From contig NZ_JACHCL010000012.1 of the NCBI RefSeq assembly GCF_014200725.1, positions 1 to 64,000 of the forward strand: 64,000 nt of DNA, written 5' to 3'. Shown here piece after piece: positions 44,099-52,432 of this stretch; position 1 is the first letter of the stretch, and every line of letters starts with the position of its first letter. Below the pieces are notes generated by a model that saw nothing but the letters and a program-made list of their open reading frames with translations, had not been told where the DNA came from and searched no databases. This DNA comes from Janthinobacterium silvisoli. Lineage in GTDB: Bacteria > Pseudomonadota > Gammaproteobacteria > Burkholderiales > Burkholderiaceae_D. The position numbers and the translations under genes are program-made.

Positions 44099-45958
44099 AT
44101 GCAAACTTTGACCTTCCTGCGCGCGCTGGGCTGTGCGCTACTGTGCCAGGCTACCCTGGCTGCGCACGCCGATCCTCTCAGCTATGCGCGCTACGACCAG
44201 GTGCGCACGCGCGACCTGCAACTGGACCTGAAAGCCGACTTCAAGCAAAAGACCCTGTCCGGCTATGCCGAACTGTCGCTGAAGTGGATCGATCCGGCAG
44301 CCAACACCCTGGTGCTCGATACGCGCGACCTGTCGATTGCCAAGGTGCAGGTGCAGGACAAGCGCGGCGCATGGCATATGGCGCCGTACCAGCTGGACAA
44401 GGTAGACCCGGAAAAGGGCCAGGCGCTGCGCATCACTACCACCGGCCAGCCTGAAAAAGTGCGCGTGTATTACCACACGGCGCCGGGCGCCATCGCGCTG
44501 CAGTGGCTCACGCCGCAGCAAACCATGTCGGGCAAGCTGCCTTTCATGTTCAGCCAGTCGCAAAGCATCAACGCCCGTTCGTGGGTGCCGTCGCAAGATA
44601 CGCCGGCCGTGCGTTTTACCTACAGCGCGCGCATCGATGCGCCTGCAGGCATGCGCGTCGTGATGAGCGCCGAGAATGACGAAAAAGCGACCGGCAAGGG
44701 CGGCTGGAAATTCAAGATGCCGCAACCGATACCATCGTATCTGCTGGCGATCGCCATCGGCGAACTGGAAGTACGCAAACTCGGTCCCCGCTCGGCCGTG
44801 TATGCGGAACCGCCGCGCATCAAGGCTGCCGAATACGAGCTAGCCGATACGGAAAAAATGATCAAGGCTGCCGAATCGCTGTATGGCCCATACCGCTGGG
44901 GCCGCTATGACATGATCGTGCTGCCGCCATCGTTCCCTTACGGTGGCATGGAAAACCCGCGCCTGACCTTCCTCACGCCGACCATGATCGCGGGTGACCG
45001 CAGCCTGGTCGATTTGATCGCGCATGAACTGGCCCACTCGTGGTCGGGCAACCTGGTCACCAACGCCTCGTGGAAGCATATGTGGCTCAACGAAGGCTTC
45101 ACCACTTACGTCACCACGCGCATCGTCGAGCAGTTGTACGGCAGCGAAGTGGCGCAGATGGGCGTGCAGGTAGACCAGGAAGAGCTGGCCGCTGAAATCC
45201 GCGAACTGCCGGCCGCAAAAACGGCGCTGGTGACGCGTGATGCAGACGCCAACCCGTCCGAAACCTATACCGACGACGGCATCATTTATCCGAAGGGCGC
45301 CTGGTTCCTGGCCACCATGGAGCGCCGCGCCGGCCGCGCCGTGTTTGATCCCTTCCTGCGCGGCTGGTTCGACCAGCATGCCTTCCAGAGCGTGACGACC
45401 GACCAGTTTGTCGATTACCTGCGCAAGAATCTGTTGGCCCAGCATCCGGACGTGATGCCGGAAGCGGAACTGAACGACTGGCTGTATGGCACCGGTATTC
45501 CGGCCAGCGCGCAGCATGTGGTCTCGCCGCGCCTGACCTTGCTGGACCAGCACCGCGACGCCTGGCTGAAGGGCGAACTGCCAACCAAAGAACTGGGCAT
45601 GGACAAGTGGGTAGCCCTCGAATCGATGCATTTCCTGAACGACATCAATGGCAAGGCCAGCGCCGCGCAGATGCGTGAGCTGGATCAGATGTATGGCGTG
45701 GGCAAGAGCGGCAACAATGAAGTGGCTTACCGCTTCTACCTGGCGTCCGTGAACGCCGGCTACGACGTGCACGAGCCGCTGCAAGCATTCCTGCTGAGCG
45801 TGGGCCGCCAGAAGTTTGTCGTGCCCCTGTATGCCGCGCTGATGAAGACGCCGCAAGGCCACGAGTGGGCCAAGCAGGTGTATGCCAAGGCGCGTGAACG
45901 CTATCACCCGGTGACGCAGGAAAGCGTCGATAAACTGATGGCCGCACAGGCACGTTGA
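44099..45958 (+). CDS. Secreted M1 family aminopeptidase (LTA4H-like)
   Basis: A 619-residue protein with a signal peptide (about residues 1-24, AAHA). It has the canonical GGMENP exopeptidase motif and the zinc site H309-E310-L-A-H313 with E332 (HELAHSWSGNLV, WLNEGF). The C-terminal helical domain resembles leukotriene-A4-hydrolase/cold-active aminopeptidases. It should trim N-terminal residues from peptides in the periplasm. The ATG at 44099 (MQTLTFLRALG) starts the signal peptide. The serine hydrolase gene follows 22 bases later, probably in one operon. Confidence 0.92.
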   Translation: MQTLTFLRALGCALLCQATLAAHADPLSYARYDQVRTRDLQLDLKADFKQKTLSGYAELSLKWIDPAANTLVLDTRDLSIAKVQVQDKRGAWHMAPYQLDKVDPEKGQALRITTTGQPEKVRVYYHTAPGAIALQWLTPQQTMSGKLPFMFSQSQSINARSWVPSQDTPAVRFTYSARIDAPAGMRVVMSAENDEKATGKGGWKFKMPQPIPSYLLAIAIGELEVRKLGPRSAVYAEPPRIKAAEYELADTEKMIKAAESLYGPYRWGRYDMIVLPPSFPYGGMENPRLTFLTPTMIAGDRSLVDLIAHELAHSWSGNLVTNASWKHMWLNEGFTTYVTTRIVEQLYGSEVAQMGVQVDQEELAAEIRELPAAKTALVTRDADANPSETYTDDGIIYPKGAWFLATMERRAGRAVFDPFLRGWFDQHAFQSVTTDQFVDYLRKNLLAQHPDVMPEAELNDWLYGTGIPASAQHVVSPRLTLLDQHRDAWLKGELPTKELGMDKWVALESMHFLNDINGKASAAQMRELDQMYGVGKSGNNEVAYRFYLASVNAGYDVHEPLQAFLLSVGRQKFVVPLYAALMKTPQGHEWAKQVYAKARERYHPVTQESVDKLMAAQAR

Positions 45959-45980
45959 TCCCATTCTGGAGTTTTGACTG

Positions 45981-47627
45981 ATGAAAAATAGCTACCAACT
46001 GCATCGCATGACCGCCGCCATCGTGCTGGCGTTTTCCAGCGTCACCTTGCCAGCCATGGCCGCTGACATTGCGCCTGCCATCGCCACTGCAACGGCAGCC
46101 GTGCCGGCCTTCGACCTGGACCAGGATGTCAATAGCGCCCTGAAAACCTTCGACGTGCCCGGCATCGCGATTGCCATCGTCAAGGATGGCAAGGTCATCA
46201 CGGCCAAGGGTTTTGGCGTGCGCAAGCTCGGTGATCCGGCTCCCGTCGATGCGAAGACGCTGTTCGAAGTAGCGTCCAACTCGAAGGGTTTTACGGCGGC
46301 CGCGCTATCGATGCTGGTCGACGAAGGCAAGCTGGCCTGGGATGATCCGGTGACCAAGCATCTGCCTGGTTTCCAGATGTACGATTCGTATGTGACGGGC
46401 GCGATGACCATCCGCGACCTGCTGACGCACCGCAGTGGCCTGGGCCTGGGCGCCGGCGATTTGCTGTGGTGGCCGACCACCACCTTCAGCACCGATGAAA
46501 TCATTGAAAAGCTGCGCTACATCCGCCCGGCCACCAGTTTCCGCAGCAGCTACGCCTACGACAATCTGCTGTACATCGTCGCCGGCAAGATCATCGCTGA
46601 AAAGACGGGCAAGACCTGGGGCGAGGCCGTGCATGAACGCATCCTCACGCCTATGGGCATGACGTCCACCACTACCAGCCTGACGGAAAACGCAGGCAAT
46701 CCCGACGTGGCCAATGCGCACAGCAAGATCAACGGCAAGATCGCCGCCGTCAAATCGATGCCGGTACCGAACGCGGTGGGCGCCGTCGGCATCAACACGA
46801 ATGCGGAAGATATCGCCAAGTGGATGATGGTGCTGCTCGATGGCGGCAAGATCGCCGGCGTGCAGGACAAGGATGGCAAGCAAGCGCGTCTGTTCAGCGA
46901 AAAGCAGGGCCGCGAGATGTGGTCGGAACAGACGCCGATAAAAATCGGTGAACCCAAACCGGCGCTGGCGGCGACCAAGCCGAACTTCAGCGCGTATGGC
47001 CTGGGCTTCCAGCTGCGCGATTACAAGGGCATGAAAGTGGCCATGCATGGCGGCGCGCTGCAAGGATTCTATTCGCGCGTGGTGATGGTGCCGGAAGCGA
47101 AACTGGGCGTGGCGATCCTGACCAATGCCGAGAATGGCGGTTCGATGACGGCGCTGCAATGGCGCATCCTCGACCATTACCTCAATGCTGCGCCATCTGA
47201 CTGGATCAAGCTGGTGTCCAAGGTGGAGCAGGACCAGCACGAAGCCGAAGTCAAGAAGGTGGGCAATGCTTCGAGTGCGCGCGCTGCGAAATCGCAGCCT
47301 TCGCTGCCACTGGCGTCGTATGACGGCGAGTATGAAGACGCCTGGTATGGCAAGGTCGTGATCAGGCATGAAGGCAAGAAGCAGATCCTCAGCTTCACGC
47401 GCACGCCAGACCTGACGGGCGAGCTGGAACACTTCCAGCACGATACCTTCATCGTGCGCTGGAAAGAGCGCAATTTCAACGCCGACGCCTATGTGACGTT
47501 CTCGCTGAACCCGGACGGCAGCATCGACCGCGTGAAGATGGCGCCGGTCTCTGCCGAAACGGATTTCAGCTATGACTTCCAGGATTTGAACCTGCTGCCG
47601 GTGAAAGCCAAGGAAGCGAAGAAATAA
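45981..47627 (+). CDS. Secreted serine hydrolase, beta-lactamase class C-like (PF00144)
   Basis: A 548-residue protein with a signal peptide (to about residue 28, AMAA). The penicillin-recognising fold has S99-N-S-K102 (EVASNSKGFTAA) and Y193-D-N195 (YAYDN). A later HGGALQGF stands in for the KTG box. A C-terminal DUF3471-like domain spans about 430-540. Such proteins include esterases, D-aminopeptidases and beta-lactamases; which applies is unclear. GGAG precedes the ATG. The gene follows two M1 peptidases and ends at an intrinsic terminator. Confidence 0.9.
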   Translation: MKNSYQLHRMTAAIVLAFSSVTLPAMAADIAPAIATATAAVPAFDLDQDVNSALKTFDVPGIAIAIVKDGKVITAKGFGVRKLGDPAPVDAKTLFEVASNSKGFTAAALSMLVDEGKLAWDDPVTKHLPGFQMYDSYVTGAMTIRDLLTHRSGLGLGAGDLLWWPTTTFSTDEIIEKLRYIRPATSFRSSYAYDNLLYIVAGKIIAEKTGKTWGEAVHERILTPMGMTSTTTSLTENAGNPDVANAHSKINGKIAAVKSMPVPNAVGAVGINTNAEDIAKWMMVLLDGGKIAGVQDKDGKQARLFSEKQGREMWSEQTPIKIGEPKPALAATKPNFSAYGLGFQLRDYKGMKVAMHGGALQGFYSRVVMVPEAKLGVAILTNAENGGSMTALQWRILDHYLNAAPSDWIKLVSKVEQDQHEAEVKKVGNASSARAAKSQPSLPLASYDGEYEDAWYGKVVIRHEGKKQILSFTRTPDLTGELEHFQHDTFIVRWKERNFNADAYVTFSLNPDGSIDRVKMAPVSAETDFSYDFQDLNLLPVKAKEAKK

Positions 47628-47651
47628 GCACGGTATTCGCGACCATACAAG

Positions 47652-47679
47652 AACCGCAGCCTGGTCTGCGGTTTTTTTT
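47652..47679 (+). terminator. Rho-independent terminator after the serine hydrolase
   Basis: AACCGCAG (47652-47659) pairs with CTGCGGTT (47666-47673) over a 6-base loop, running into eight T. It ends the peptidase/hydrolase transcription unit and isolates the small peptide genes downstream. Confidence 0.93.
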
Positions 47680-47822
47680 CGTCCCTTGCCATCGAAATGC
47701 GAGTTGGCTGAGCCATAAGCCGCTTTTTATTTTATGAAGATATTTAATAAATAAACATTATCTTGTTTTCTTGTTTAAACATTTAGTAACTTTTCTTGGT
47801 GCTACTATTTCCATGCGCCAAG

Positions 47823-47838
47823 CGTCTATCGATAGACG
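47823..47838. promoter_or_regulatory. Perfect 16-bp palindrome upstream of the small peptide genes
   Basis: CGTCTATCGATAGACG is an uninterrupted self-complementary 16-mer within a 230-base AT-rich spacer. A promoter-like TTGTTT (47855-47860), 16-base gap and TATAAC (47877-47882) follow. The palindrome would sit about 50 bases upstream of transcription start, a good place for a dimeric activator. Neither element is tested. Confidence 0.55.
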
Positions 47839-47910
47839 ATTTTTGGTGGCTGGTTTGTTTTTCTTTCAGTAGTTTTTATAACGACTCAACACTTTGGGAA
47901 TGGAATAAAA

Positions 47911-48105
47911 ATGATCAATGTAAAGAAAGCCGTCTTTGTCTTTTGCGCCGCCCTTGGTTTTGCCGGCGCCCTCAGCTCCACCGCCTACGCCTTGCCGACG
48001 CGTGAAACATGTGAAGAGGCCCGCGACGCCTGCCTCAATGACGGCGATCAGAATGGCTGCGCACTGGTCAAGCGCCTGTGTGGCGTGTATGGCATCCACG
48101 TATAA
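47911..48105 (+). CDS. Small secreted four-cysteine peptide, copy A
   Basis: A 64-residue precursor. Residues 1-27 form a clear Sec signal peptide (KKAVFVFCAALGFAGAL, cleavage after AYA). The predicted mature part is 37 residues beginning LPTR. It has cysteines at 34, 41, 50 and 57 (C-x6-C-x8-C-x6-C) and the end CGVYGIHV. Cysteine spacing and mature length are identical to the next gene, so the ORF is real although no family is recognised. The pattern suggests two disulfides in an exported peptide. The leader CTTTGGGAATGGAAT is nearly repeated before copy B. Function unknown. Confidence 0.82.
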   Translation: MINVKKAVFVFCAALGFAGALSSTAYALPTRETCEEARDACLNDGDQNGCALVKRLCGVYGIHV

Positions 48106-48167
48106 GGTAGCCAACACAGCTAGCCCTGGTTTTTTTAAGAACTGAACTCTTCGGGATTGGAATCGAT

Positions 48168-48359
48168 ATGCTGAATATGAAAAAAGCGTTCTTTTTGTTT
48201 GCTACTGCAGTCGGCCTGGCAGGCGCCTTGGGTACTGCATATGCGCAGCCGACGCGTCTTGAATGCATGAAAGCATCAATCGCATGCACGGTGGACGATA
48301 ATATGGACCAATGCTGGGTGGTGTCGCGCTTTTGTGGCGTGTACGGTATTTTTGTGTAA
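48168..48359 (+). CDS. Small secreted four-cysteine peptide, copy B
   Basis: A 63-residue precursor with a signal peptide (residues 1-26, cleavage after AYA). The 37-residue mature part begins QPTR, with cysteines at 33, 40, 49 and 56 in the same C-x6-C-x8-C-x6-C pattern and the end CGVYGIFV. It differs from copy A at most non-cysteine positions of the core, so the pair is an old duplication kept under selection for the scaffold. It lies 62 bases after copy A with no promoter seen between them, so they are probably co-transcribed. No immunity or transporter gene is adjacent. Confidence 0.82.
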   Translation: MLNMKKAFFLFATAVGLAGALGTAYAQPTRLECMKASIACTVDDNMDQCWVVSRFCGVYGIFV

Positions 48360-48380
48360 GGCGGGCGCTTAGGCAGAGGG

Positions 48381-48411
48381 ACGGCGGTACGCCGTATCGG
48401 CGCGCCGCCGT
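48381..48411. terminator. GC-rich hairpin between convergent peptide and methyltransferase genes
   Basis: ACGGCGG (48381-48387) pairs with CCGCCGT (48405-48411). Inside, CGCCG-TAT-CGGCG (48390-48402) forms a second stem with a 3-base loop. It fills the 59-base gap between gene ends. There is no T-run, so it is a possible Rho-assisted or bidirectional terminator. Confidence 0.5.
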
Positions 48412-48418
48412 TCAGGCA

Positions 48419-49246
48419 TTACGGTTTGACGAACTTCAGGGTCATGCGGTCGCTCTCGCCGATGGCCGTGTATTTGGCGCGGTCGGTATCGTTGTTGGCA
48501 TAAGTGGGTGGCAGCGCCCAGACGCCGCCCTGGTGCTCGGCGTTATCCTTGGGATTGGCGTTGATTTCCGACTTGGCGGCCAGCTTGAAGCCCGCGCTTT
48601 CCACCAGGCGTATCACGTACGCTTCATGCATATAGCCGGTGCTGGCCTGCGCATCCTGCGCTTTGCCGGTGGGCAGGCGGTGTTCGACGACGCCGAATAC
48701 GCCACCCGGTTTCAAGCTGTCGTAGACTTCCTTGAACAGCGTTTTCATGCCGTCTTCGCCGATCGGTATCCAGTTATGGATATTGCGGAAGGTGAGCACC
48801 ATATCGGCCGTGCCCTTGGGCGCGATACGGTAGGTGGCCGGTGGTGCAAAGGCGCCGATTTCCACCTTGCCGAAGGCGGCCGGATTGGTATCGAGTTTTT
48901 GCTGGAAGCGGGCTGCGCTCTTGCGCGCGCCTTCGCTGGCGGACTGCGGGTCGCTGCCGGCGGCGATCAGCTTGCCATGGTCGTGCAGATACGGGCCCAG
49001 GATCTCCGTGTACCAGCCACCGCCGGGCGCCAGTTCCACCACCGTCATGGTCGGCTTGATGCCGAAGAAAGTCAGCGTTTCGTACGGGTGGCGGGCGCCA
49101 TCGCGCGCCGCGTTGGCCGGGGTGCGCGCGCTGCCGGCAATCGCCGCCTTCAAGGCTGCGTCGCCCGTGTCGGCAGCCATAGCAGCGCCGCCGCTGCAGG
49201 CCAGCATGGCGGCCACTACCCCGGCCAGGGATACGCGCTTGCTCAT
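48419..49246 (-). CDS. Exported class I SAM-dependent methyltransferase-like protein
   Basis: A 275-residue protein with a signal peptide (SLAGVVAAMLACSGGAAMAA) followed by a Rossmann methyltransferase fold. Motif I reads VVELAPGGGWYTEIL, motif IV region ADMVLTFRNIHNW, then LKPGGVFGVVEHR. An exported SAM enzyme is odd because SAM is cytoplasmic, yet this family of predicted periplasmic methyltransferases recurs in proteobacteria. The start at 49246 has GGAG upstream. The 8-mer ATGGAGCA is tandemly repeated just before it, producing extra in-frame ATGs. Substrate unknown. Confidence 0.82.
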   Translation of the reverse strand: MSKRVSLAGVVAAMLACSGGAAMAADTGDAALKAAIAGSARTPANAARDGARHPYETLTFFGIKPTMTVVELAPGGGWYTEILGPYLHDHGKLIAAGSDPQSASEGARKSAARFQQKLDTNPAAFGKVEIGAFAPPATYRIAPKGTADMVLTFRNIHNWIPIGEDGMKTLFKEVYDSLKPGGVFGVVEHRLPTGKAQDAQASTGYMHEAYVIRLVESAGFKLAAKSEINANPKDNAEHQGGVWALPPTYANNDTDRAKYTAIGESDRMTLKFVKP

Positions 49247-49335
49247 CGTGTGCTCCATCATATGCTCCATATGTTTGGGAATCGGTTGGCGGCTATCGCC
49301 ATCAATCCCGATCATCAGGCAAGCACGCGTGCGGG

Positions 49336-50013
49336 TCAAGCGGATTCCGTGGGCCACCCCGTGACGTAAGCGGGCGCCTCGCTGGTGCACAGCACATCGG
49401 CGATAGCCGGGCCACGGCCGTGCGTGAAGGGTAATTCACCCGTCCATACGGCGTGCGCCAGGTCCGCCTCGTCATCTTGCGGGCCGCCTCGGCGCTGCTT
49501 GACGGCGCATTCATCGAGCGCGATGCGCAGCACCGTGGTGGCGCCATATTCCTTGTCGCTGCCGCCGCGCACCTGCGCCTGGCGGCCCGGCGCCAGCTTG
49601 TCCATCAGGGCTTCCATGGCCGCGTGCTGCAGGGCGATGTCATCGACTTTTTCAAACTGCCCGTAAATCATCGCCGAGCGGTAATTCATGGTGTGGTTGA
49701 AGGCTGAGCGGGCCAGCACCAGGCCGTCGAGATGGGTGACCGTCACGCAAGCGTCGCCCCCATCGAGCAGGCGTTTGAGCATGCGGCTGCCGTTCGAACC
49801 ATGGATGTACAAATGTTCGCCGATGCGCCAGCAGGCGGTGGGGATGCAATGGCTGCCCAGCGCATCGTGAAAGGCGATGTGGCACAGGTAGGTGTCGTCG
49901 AGGATGGCGTGCAGAGTAGCCTGCTCGTAGCGGGCCAGTTCGGCCACGCGGCGCACACGGGTACGAGCGCTAGGAGGGCTGGGAGGAGAGGGGACGATAG
50001 TGTAGTCGGTCAT
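49336..50013 (-). CDS. Pyridoxamine 5'-phosphate oxidase-like FMN-binding protein
   Basis: A 225-residue split-barrel flavoprotein (PNPOx-like/NimA-like). It contains RYEQATLHAILDDTYLCHIA, the barrel core CWRIGEHLYIHGSNGSRMLK and VLARSAFNHTMNYRSAMIYG. Relatives bind FMN or heme and reduce varied substrates; B6 metabolism is suggested by the divergent PLP-binding MocR regulator. The ATG at 50013 was chosen over a longer frame. It lies 89 bases upstream of the exported methyltransferase on the same strand, possibly one transcript. Confidence 0.85.
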   Translation of the reverse strand: MTDYTIVPSPPSPPSARTRVRRVAELARYEQATLHAILDDTYLCHIAFHDALGSHCIPTACWRIGEHLYIHGSNGSRMLKRLLDGGDACVTVTHLDGLVLARSAFNHTMNYRSAMIYGQFEKVDDIALQHAAMEALMDKLAPGRQAQVRGGSDKEYGATTVLRIALDECAVKQRRGGPQDDEADLAHAVWTGELPFTHGRGPAIADVLCTSEAPAYVTGWPTESA

Positions 50014-50063
50014 GGCGGCAGTCCTGTGGGTGAATGGCAGAGCGCGCACTATAATCGCTGGCT

Positions 50064-50087
50064 GGTTCTGGAAAAAGATCCAGAACC
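50064..50087. promoter_or_regulatory. Palindromic operator between PNPOx-like and MocR genes
   Basis: GGTTCTGG (50064-50071) and CCAGAACC (50080-50087) are perfect inverted 8-mers around an 8-base A-rich centre. TAATAT (50091-50096) just right of it is a plausible -10 for the regulator. MocR regulators often bind in such divergent spacers. The assignment is by position and symmetry. Confidence 0.6.
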
Positions 50088-50125
50088 CAGTAATATTCTA
50101 GAGCCACGAGGCAGAGGGAAGTGCC

Positions 50126-51598
50126 ATGGACTACAGCCTGCTATTCGCTACTTTCGAGCGCGGGCACCGCGAACGGAACTGGCCGCGCCAGCGCCTGCTA
50201 CATGAATGCCTGCGCGCGGCCATCCGCACGGGCCAGCTGGCGCCCGGCATGCGTCTGGCGGCCACGCGCGTGCTGGCACAGGAACTGGGAGTGGCGCGCA
50301 ATACGGTGCTGTACGCCTATGAGCAATTGGCCAGCGAAGGGTTTGTGCTGGCAGGCCGGAGCGGCACGGTCGTCGCTGGCAGCGCCGGCGTGGCCGTTTC
50401 ATCACCGGCAAGCACTGTGCAAATAGGGCTGTCGCGCCGCGCCACGCATTTGCGCGGGGTGGCCGGGCAGGATGGAAGTGCCTCGGTGGTGTTCCCGGCC
50501 GACGTGATGGGCGCGTTTGCGCCGGGCGTGCCGGCGCTCGACGAATTCCCTTTGACCCAATGGCGGCGCATGCTGGATCGGGCCTGGCGCGCCGTCTCGC
50601 CGCGCCAGCTCAATTATGGCGATCCGGCTGGCGAGCCGCAGTTGCGGGTGGCGATCGCCGAGCATTTGCGCGCCGCGCGCGGGGTGGTCTGCGATGCGGG
50701 CCAGGTATTCATCACCGATGGCACGCAAAGCAGCCTGGAAGTGTGTTTGCGCGCGTTTGCCGACCAGGGCGACACCTTGTGGATCGAGCATCCCGGTTAT
50801 GGCGGCGCGCTGGCGGCAGGGCGCGCGGCTGGCCTGGAAGTGGTGGGCATCCCTGTCGATGCCGATGGCATGGCGCCCAGTGACAATGACTGGATCGCTG
50901 CGCCGCCGCGTCTGGTCTACACCACGCCGTCGCATCAATATCCGACCGGCAGCGTACTGAGTCCGGCGCGCCGCCTGGCCCTGCTCGAGCGCGCGCGCGC
51001 CAGCGGCGCGCTGATCCTGGAAGATGACTACGACAGCGAATTTCGCCATGGCGGGCCACCGCTGGCCGCCATGCAGGGGCTGGTGAACGACGCACCCGTG
51101 GTGTATCTGGGCACCTTCAGCAAGACCATGTTCCCGGCGCTGCGCATCGCCTTTATCGTGGTGCCGGCGGCCCTGGCCACGGCGTTTGGCCAGATGCAGG
51201 CGCAGTGCGCCGTGCGAGGACGCGCCGCCGAACAGCTGGCGCTAGCCGAATTCCTGCGCAGCGGCCTGTTTGCCCGCCATGTGCGGCGCATGCGCCGTTT
51301 GTACCGGCAGCGCCGCGATGCGCTGTCGGAAGCGTTGCTGCGCCACGCGTGTGATGGCGCCAGCGTATATGGCGGCGCGGCCGGCATGCACCTGGCGCTG
51401 CGTTTTGACGACCCTGCATGCGATGATATTGCGCTGAGCCGGCGCGCCGCGCAGGCCGGCATCGTGGCGCTGGCGCTGGGCGCCCACGCCACGGGGGAGC
51501 GTCCCGGCTGGAGCGGTTTTCTGCTCGGCTATTCACAGGTGCCGGCCGAGAATATGGATGGACTGGTGCGCCAGCTTGGGGCGTTGATTTACTGCTGA
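50126..51598 (+). CDS. MocR/PdxR-type regulator (GntR HTH + PLP aminotransferase fold)
   Basis: A 490-residue regulator. The N-terminal GntR winged helix is LLHECLRAAIRTGQLAPGMR and then LAATRVLAQELGVARNTVLYAYEQLASEGFV. After a linker comes a fold-type I aminotransferase domain (about residues 115-480) with the PLP-lysine region YLGTFSKTMFPALR. PdxR-like members sense PLP and control vitamin B6 genes; others control GABA or taurine use. The divergent neighbour is a PNPOx-like protein. Its 3' end overlaps the convergent spermidine-synthase-like gene by 10 bases. Confidence 0.92.
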   Translation: MDYSLLFATFERGHRERNWPRQRLLHECLRAAIRTGQLAPGMRLAATRVLAQELGVARNTVLYAYEQLASEGFVLAGRSGTVVAGSAGVAVSSPASTVQIGLSRRATHLRGVAGQDGSASVVFPADVMGAFAPGVPALDEFPLTQWRRMLDRAWRAVSPRQLNYGDPAGEPQLRVAIAEHLRAARGVVCDAGQVFITDGTQSSLEVCLRAFADQGDTLWIEHPGYGGALAAGRAAGLEVVGIPVDADGMAPSDNDWIAAPPRLVYTTPSHQYPTGSVLSPARRLALLERARASGALILEDDYDSEFRHGGPPLAAMQGLVNDAPVVYLGTFSKTMFPALRIAFIVVPAALATAFGQMQAQCAVRGRAAEQLALAEFLRSGLFARHVRRMRRLYRQRRDALSEALLRHACDGASVYGGAAGMHLALRFDDPACDDIALSRRAAQAGIVALALGAHATGERPGWSGFLLGYSQVPAENMDGLVRQLGALIYC

Positions 51599-52368
51599 TC
51601 CAGCATCCACTGCTTCAAGCCATTGACCCAGTTTTTTGCTGGCAGGTTGTACTGTTTTTTGATGGCTACGGCGCGTTCGTACAAGTCGCTGAAGTCGAGC
51701 GAGGGCGACTTTTTAAAGGCCAGCACGACGATGTTTTCATCCTGCAGTTCAGGCACCCAGACAACGGCGTCGAACACCAGTTCCATCGCCTGCAGATTCT
51801 TGTCGTAGCTGGCAAAGTCGCCAAACACATTGGTGGTCATGATGCCGTCGTCCGTCAGGCAGTCGAAGCAGGCTTGATAAAACTCGGGCGTGTCGAGCAC
51901 GGGGCCGCGCGCCTCTTCGTCGTACAGGTCCACCTGCAGTACGTCGATCGTGCCGTGGTTACTGGTGTCGAGCACGAAGTCGAGCGCATTCATTTCACGC
52001 ACGTCGAGGCGCGTGTCATTCGGCGGCAGCGCAAACTGGGCCCCGCAGATGGCGATGATGTTGGGATTGAGCTCGGCCACTGTCACGTTCGTCTCGGGAA
52101 AGCGGCGGTAGCTGAACTTGGTCAGCGCTGCGCTGCCCAGGCCCAGTTGTACGATGCGTTTGGGCTGCGTCTTGAATAGCATCCACATCATCATCATCTG
52201 CACGTATTCGAGCTCAATGGCATCGGGTTTGTCGATGCGCATGGCGCCCTGCACCCACTTGGTCCCCAGGTGCAGGTAGCGGATGCCGCGGTGTTCGGTG
52301 ATGGTGGCGGGTGGATGGTCCGGATGGCTGAAGGCGGTATTGCTGTTGTTGGTGAAGTCGGTATGCAT
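51589..52368 (-). CDS. Spermidine synthase-like protein
   Basis: A 259-residue protein with the Rossmann fold of polyamine synthases. The nucleotide-binding IVQLGLGSAALTKFSYRRF is followed by VAELNPNIIAIC (acidic ribose contact) and DVREMNALDFV. The catalytic-loop region reads DVLQVDLYDEEARGP, where true SpeE has an aspartate-rich D-x-x-D-P. The N-terminal beta domain is short. It may be a diverged aminopropyltransferase or a methyltransferase-like orphan. The ATG at 52368 was used. Its end overlaps the MocR gene. Confidence 0.78.
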   Translation of the reverse strand: MHTDFTNNSNTAFSHPDHPPATITEHRGIRYLHLGTKWVQGAMRIDKPDAIELEYVQMMMMWMLFKTQPKRIVQLGLGSAALTKFSYRRFPETNVTVAELNPNIIAICGAQFALPPNDTRLDVREMNALDFVLDTSNHGTIDVLQVDLYDEEARGPVLDTPEFYQACFDCLTDDGIMTTNVFGDFASYDKNLQAMELVFDAVVWVPELQDENIVVLAFKKSPSLDFSDLYERAVAIKKQYNLPAKNWVNGLKQWMLDQQ

Positions 52369-52391
52369 GGCGCCAGTGTAGCAGTACGCAT

Positions 52392-52415
52392 AAAAAAAGA
52401 CGCCGCAGCGTCTTT
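52392..52415 (-). terminator. Rho-independent terminator after the PEP-CTERM gene
   Basis: On the minus strand AAAGACGC-TGCG-GCGTCTTT (plus-strand 52396-52415) is a perfect 8-bp stem with a 4-base loop. It is followed by a run of seven T (A-run 52392-52398). It ends the PEP-CTERM transcript just before the spermidine-synthase-like gene. Confidence 0.92.
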
Positions 52416-52432
52416 GGTGGGGTGCTTCAGTT

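Noticed and set aside
47796..48005. 69-codon frame overlapping the palindrome and the first small peptide gene
   Set aside because: It runs through the promoter and the start of the better-supported signal-peptide ORF in another frame.
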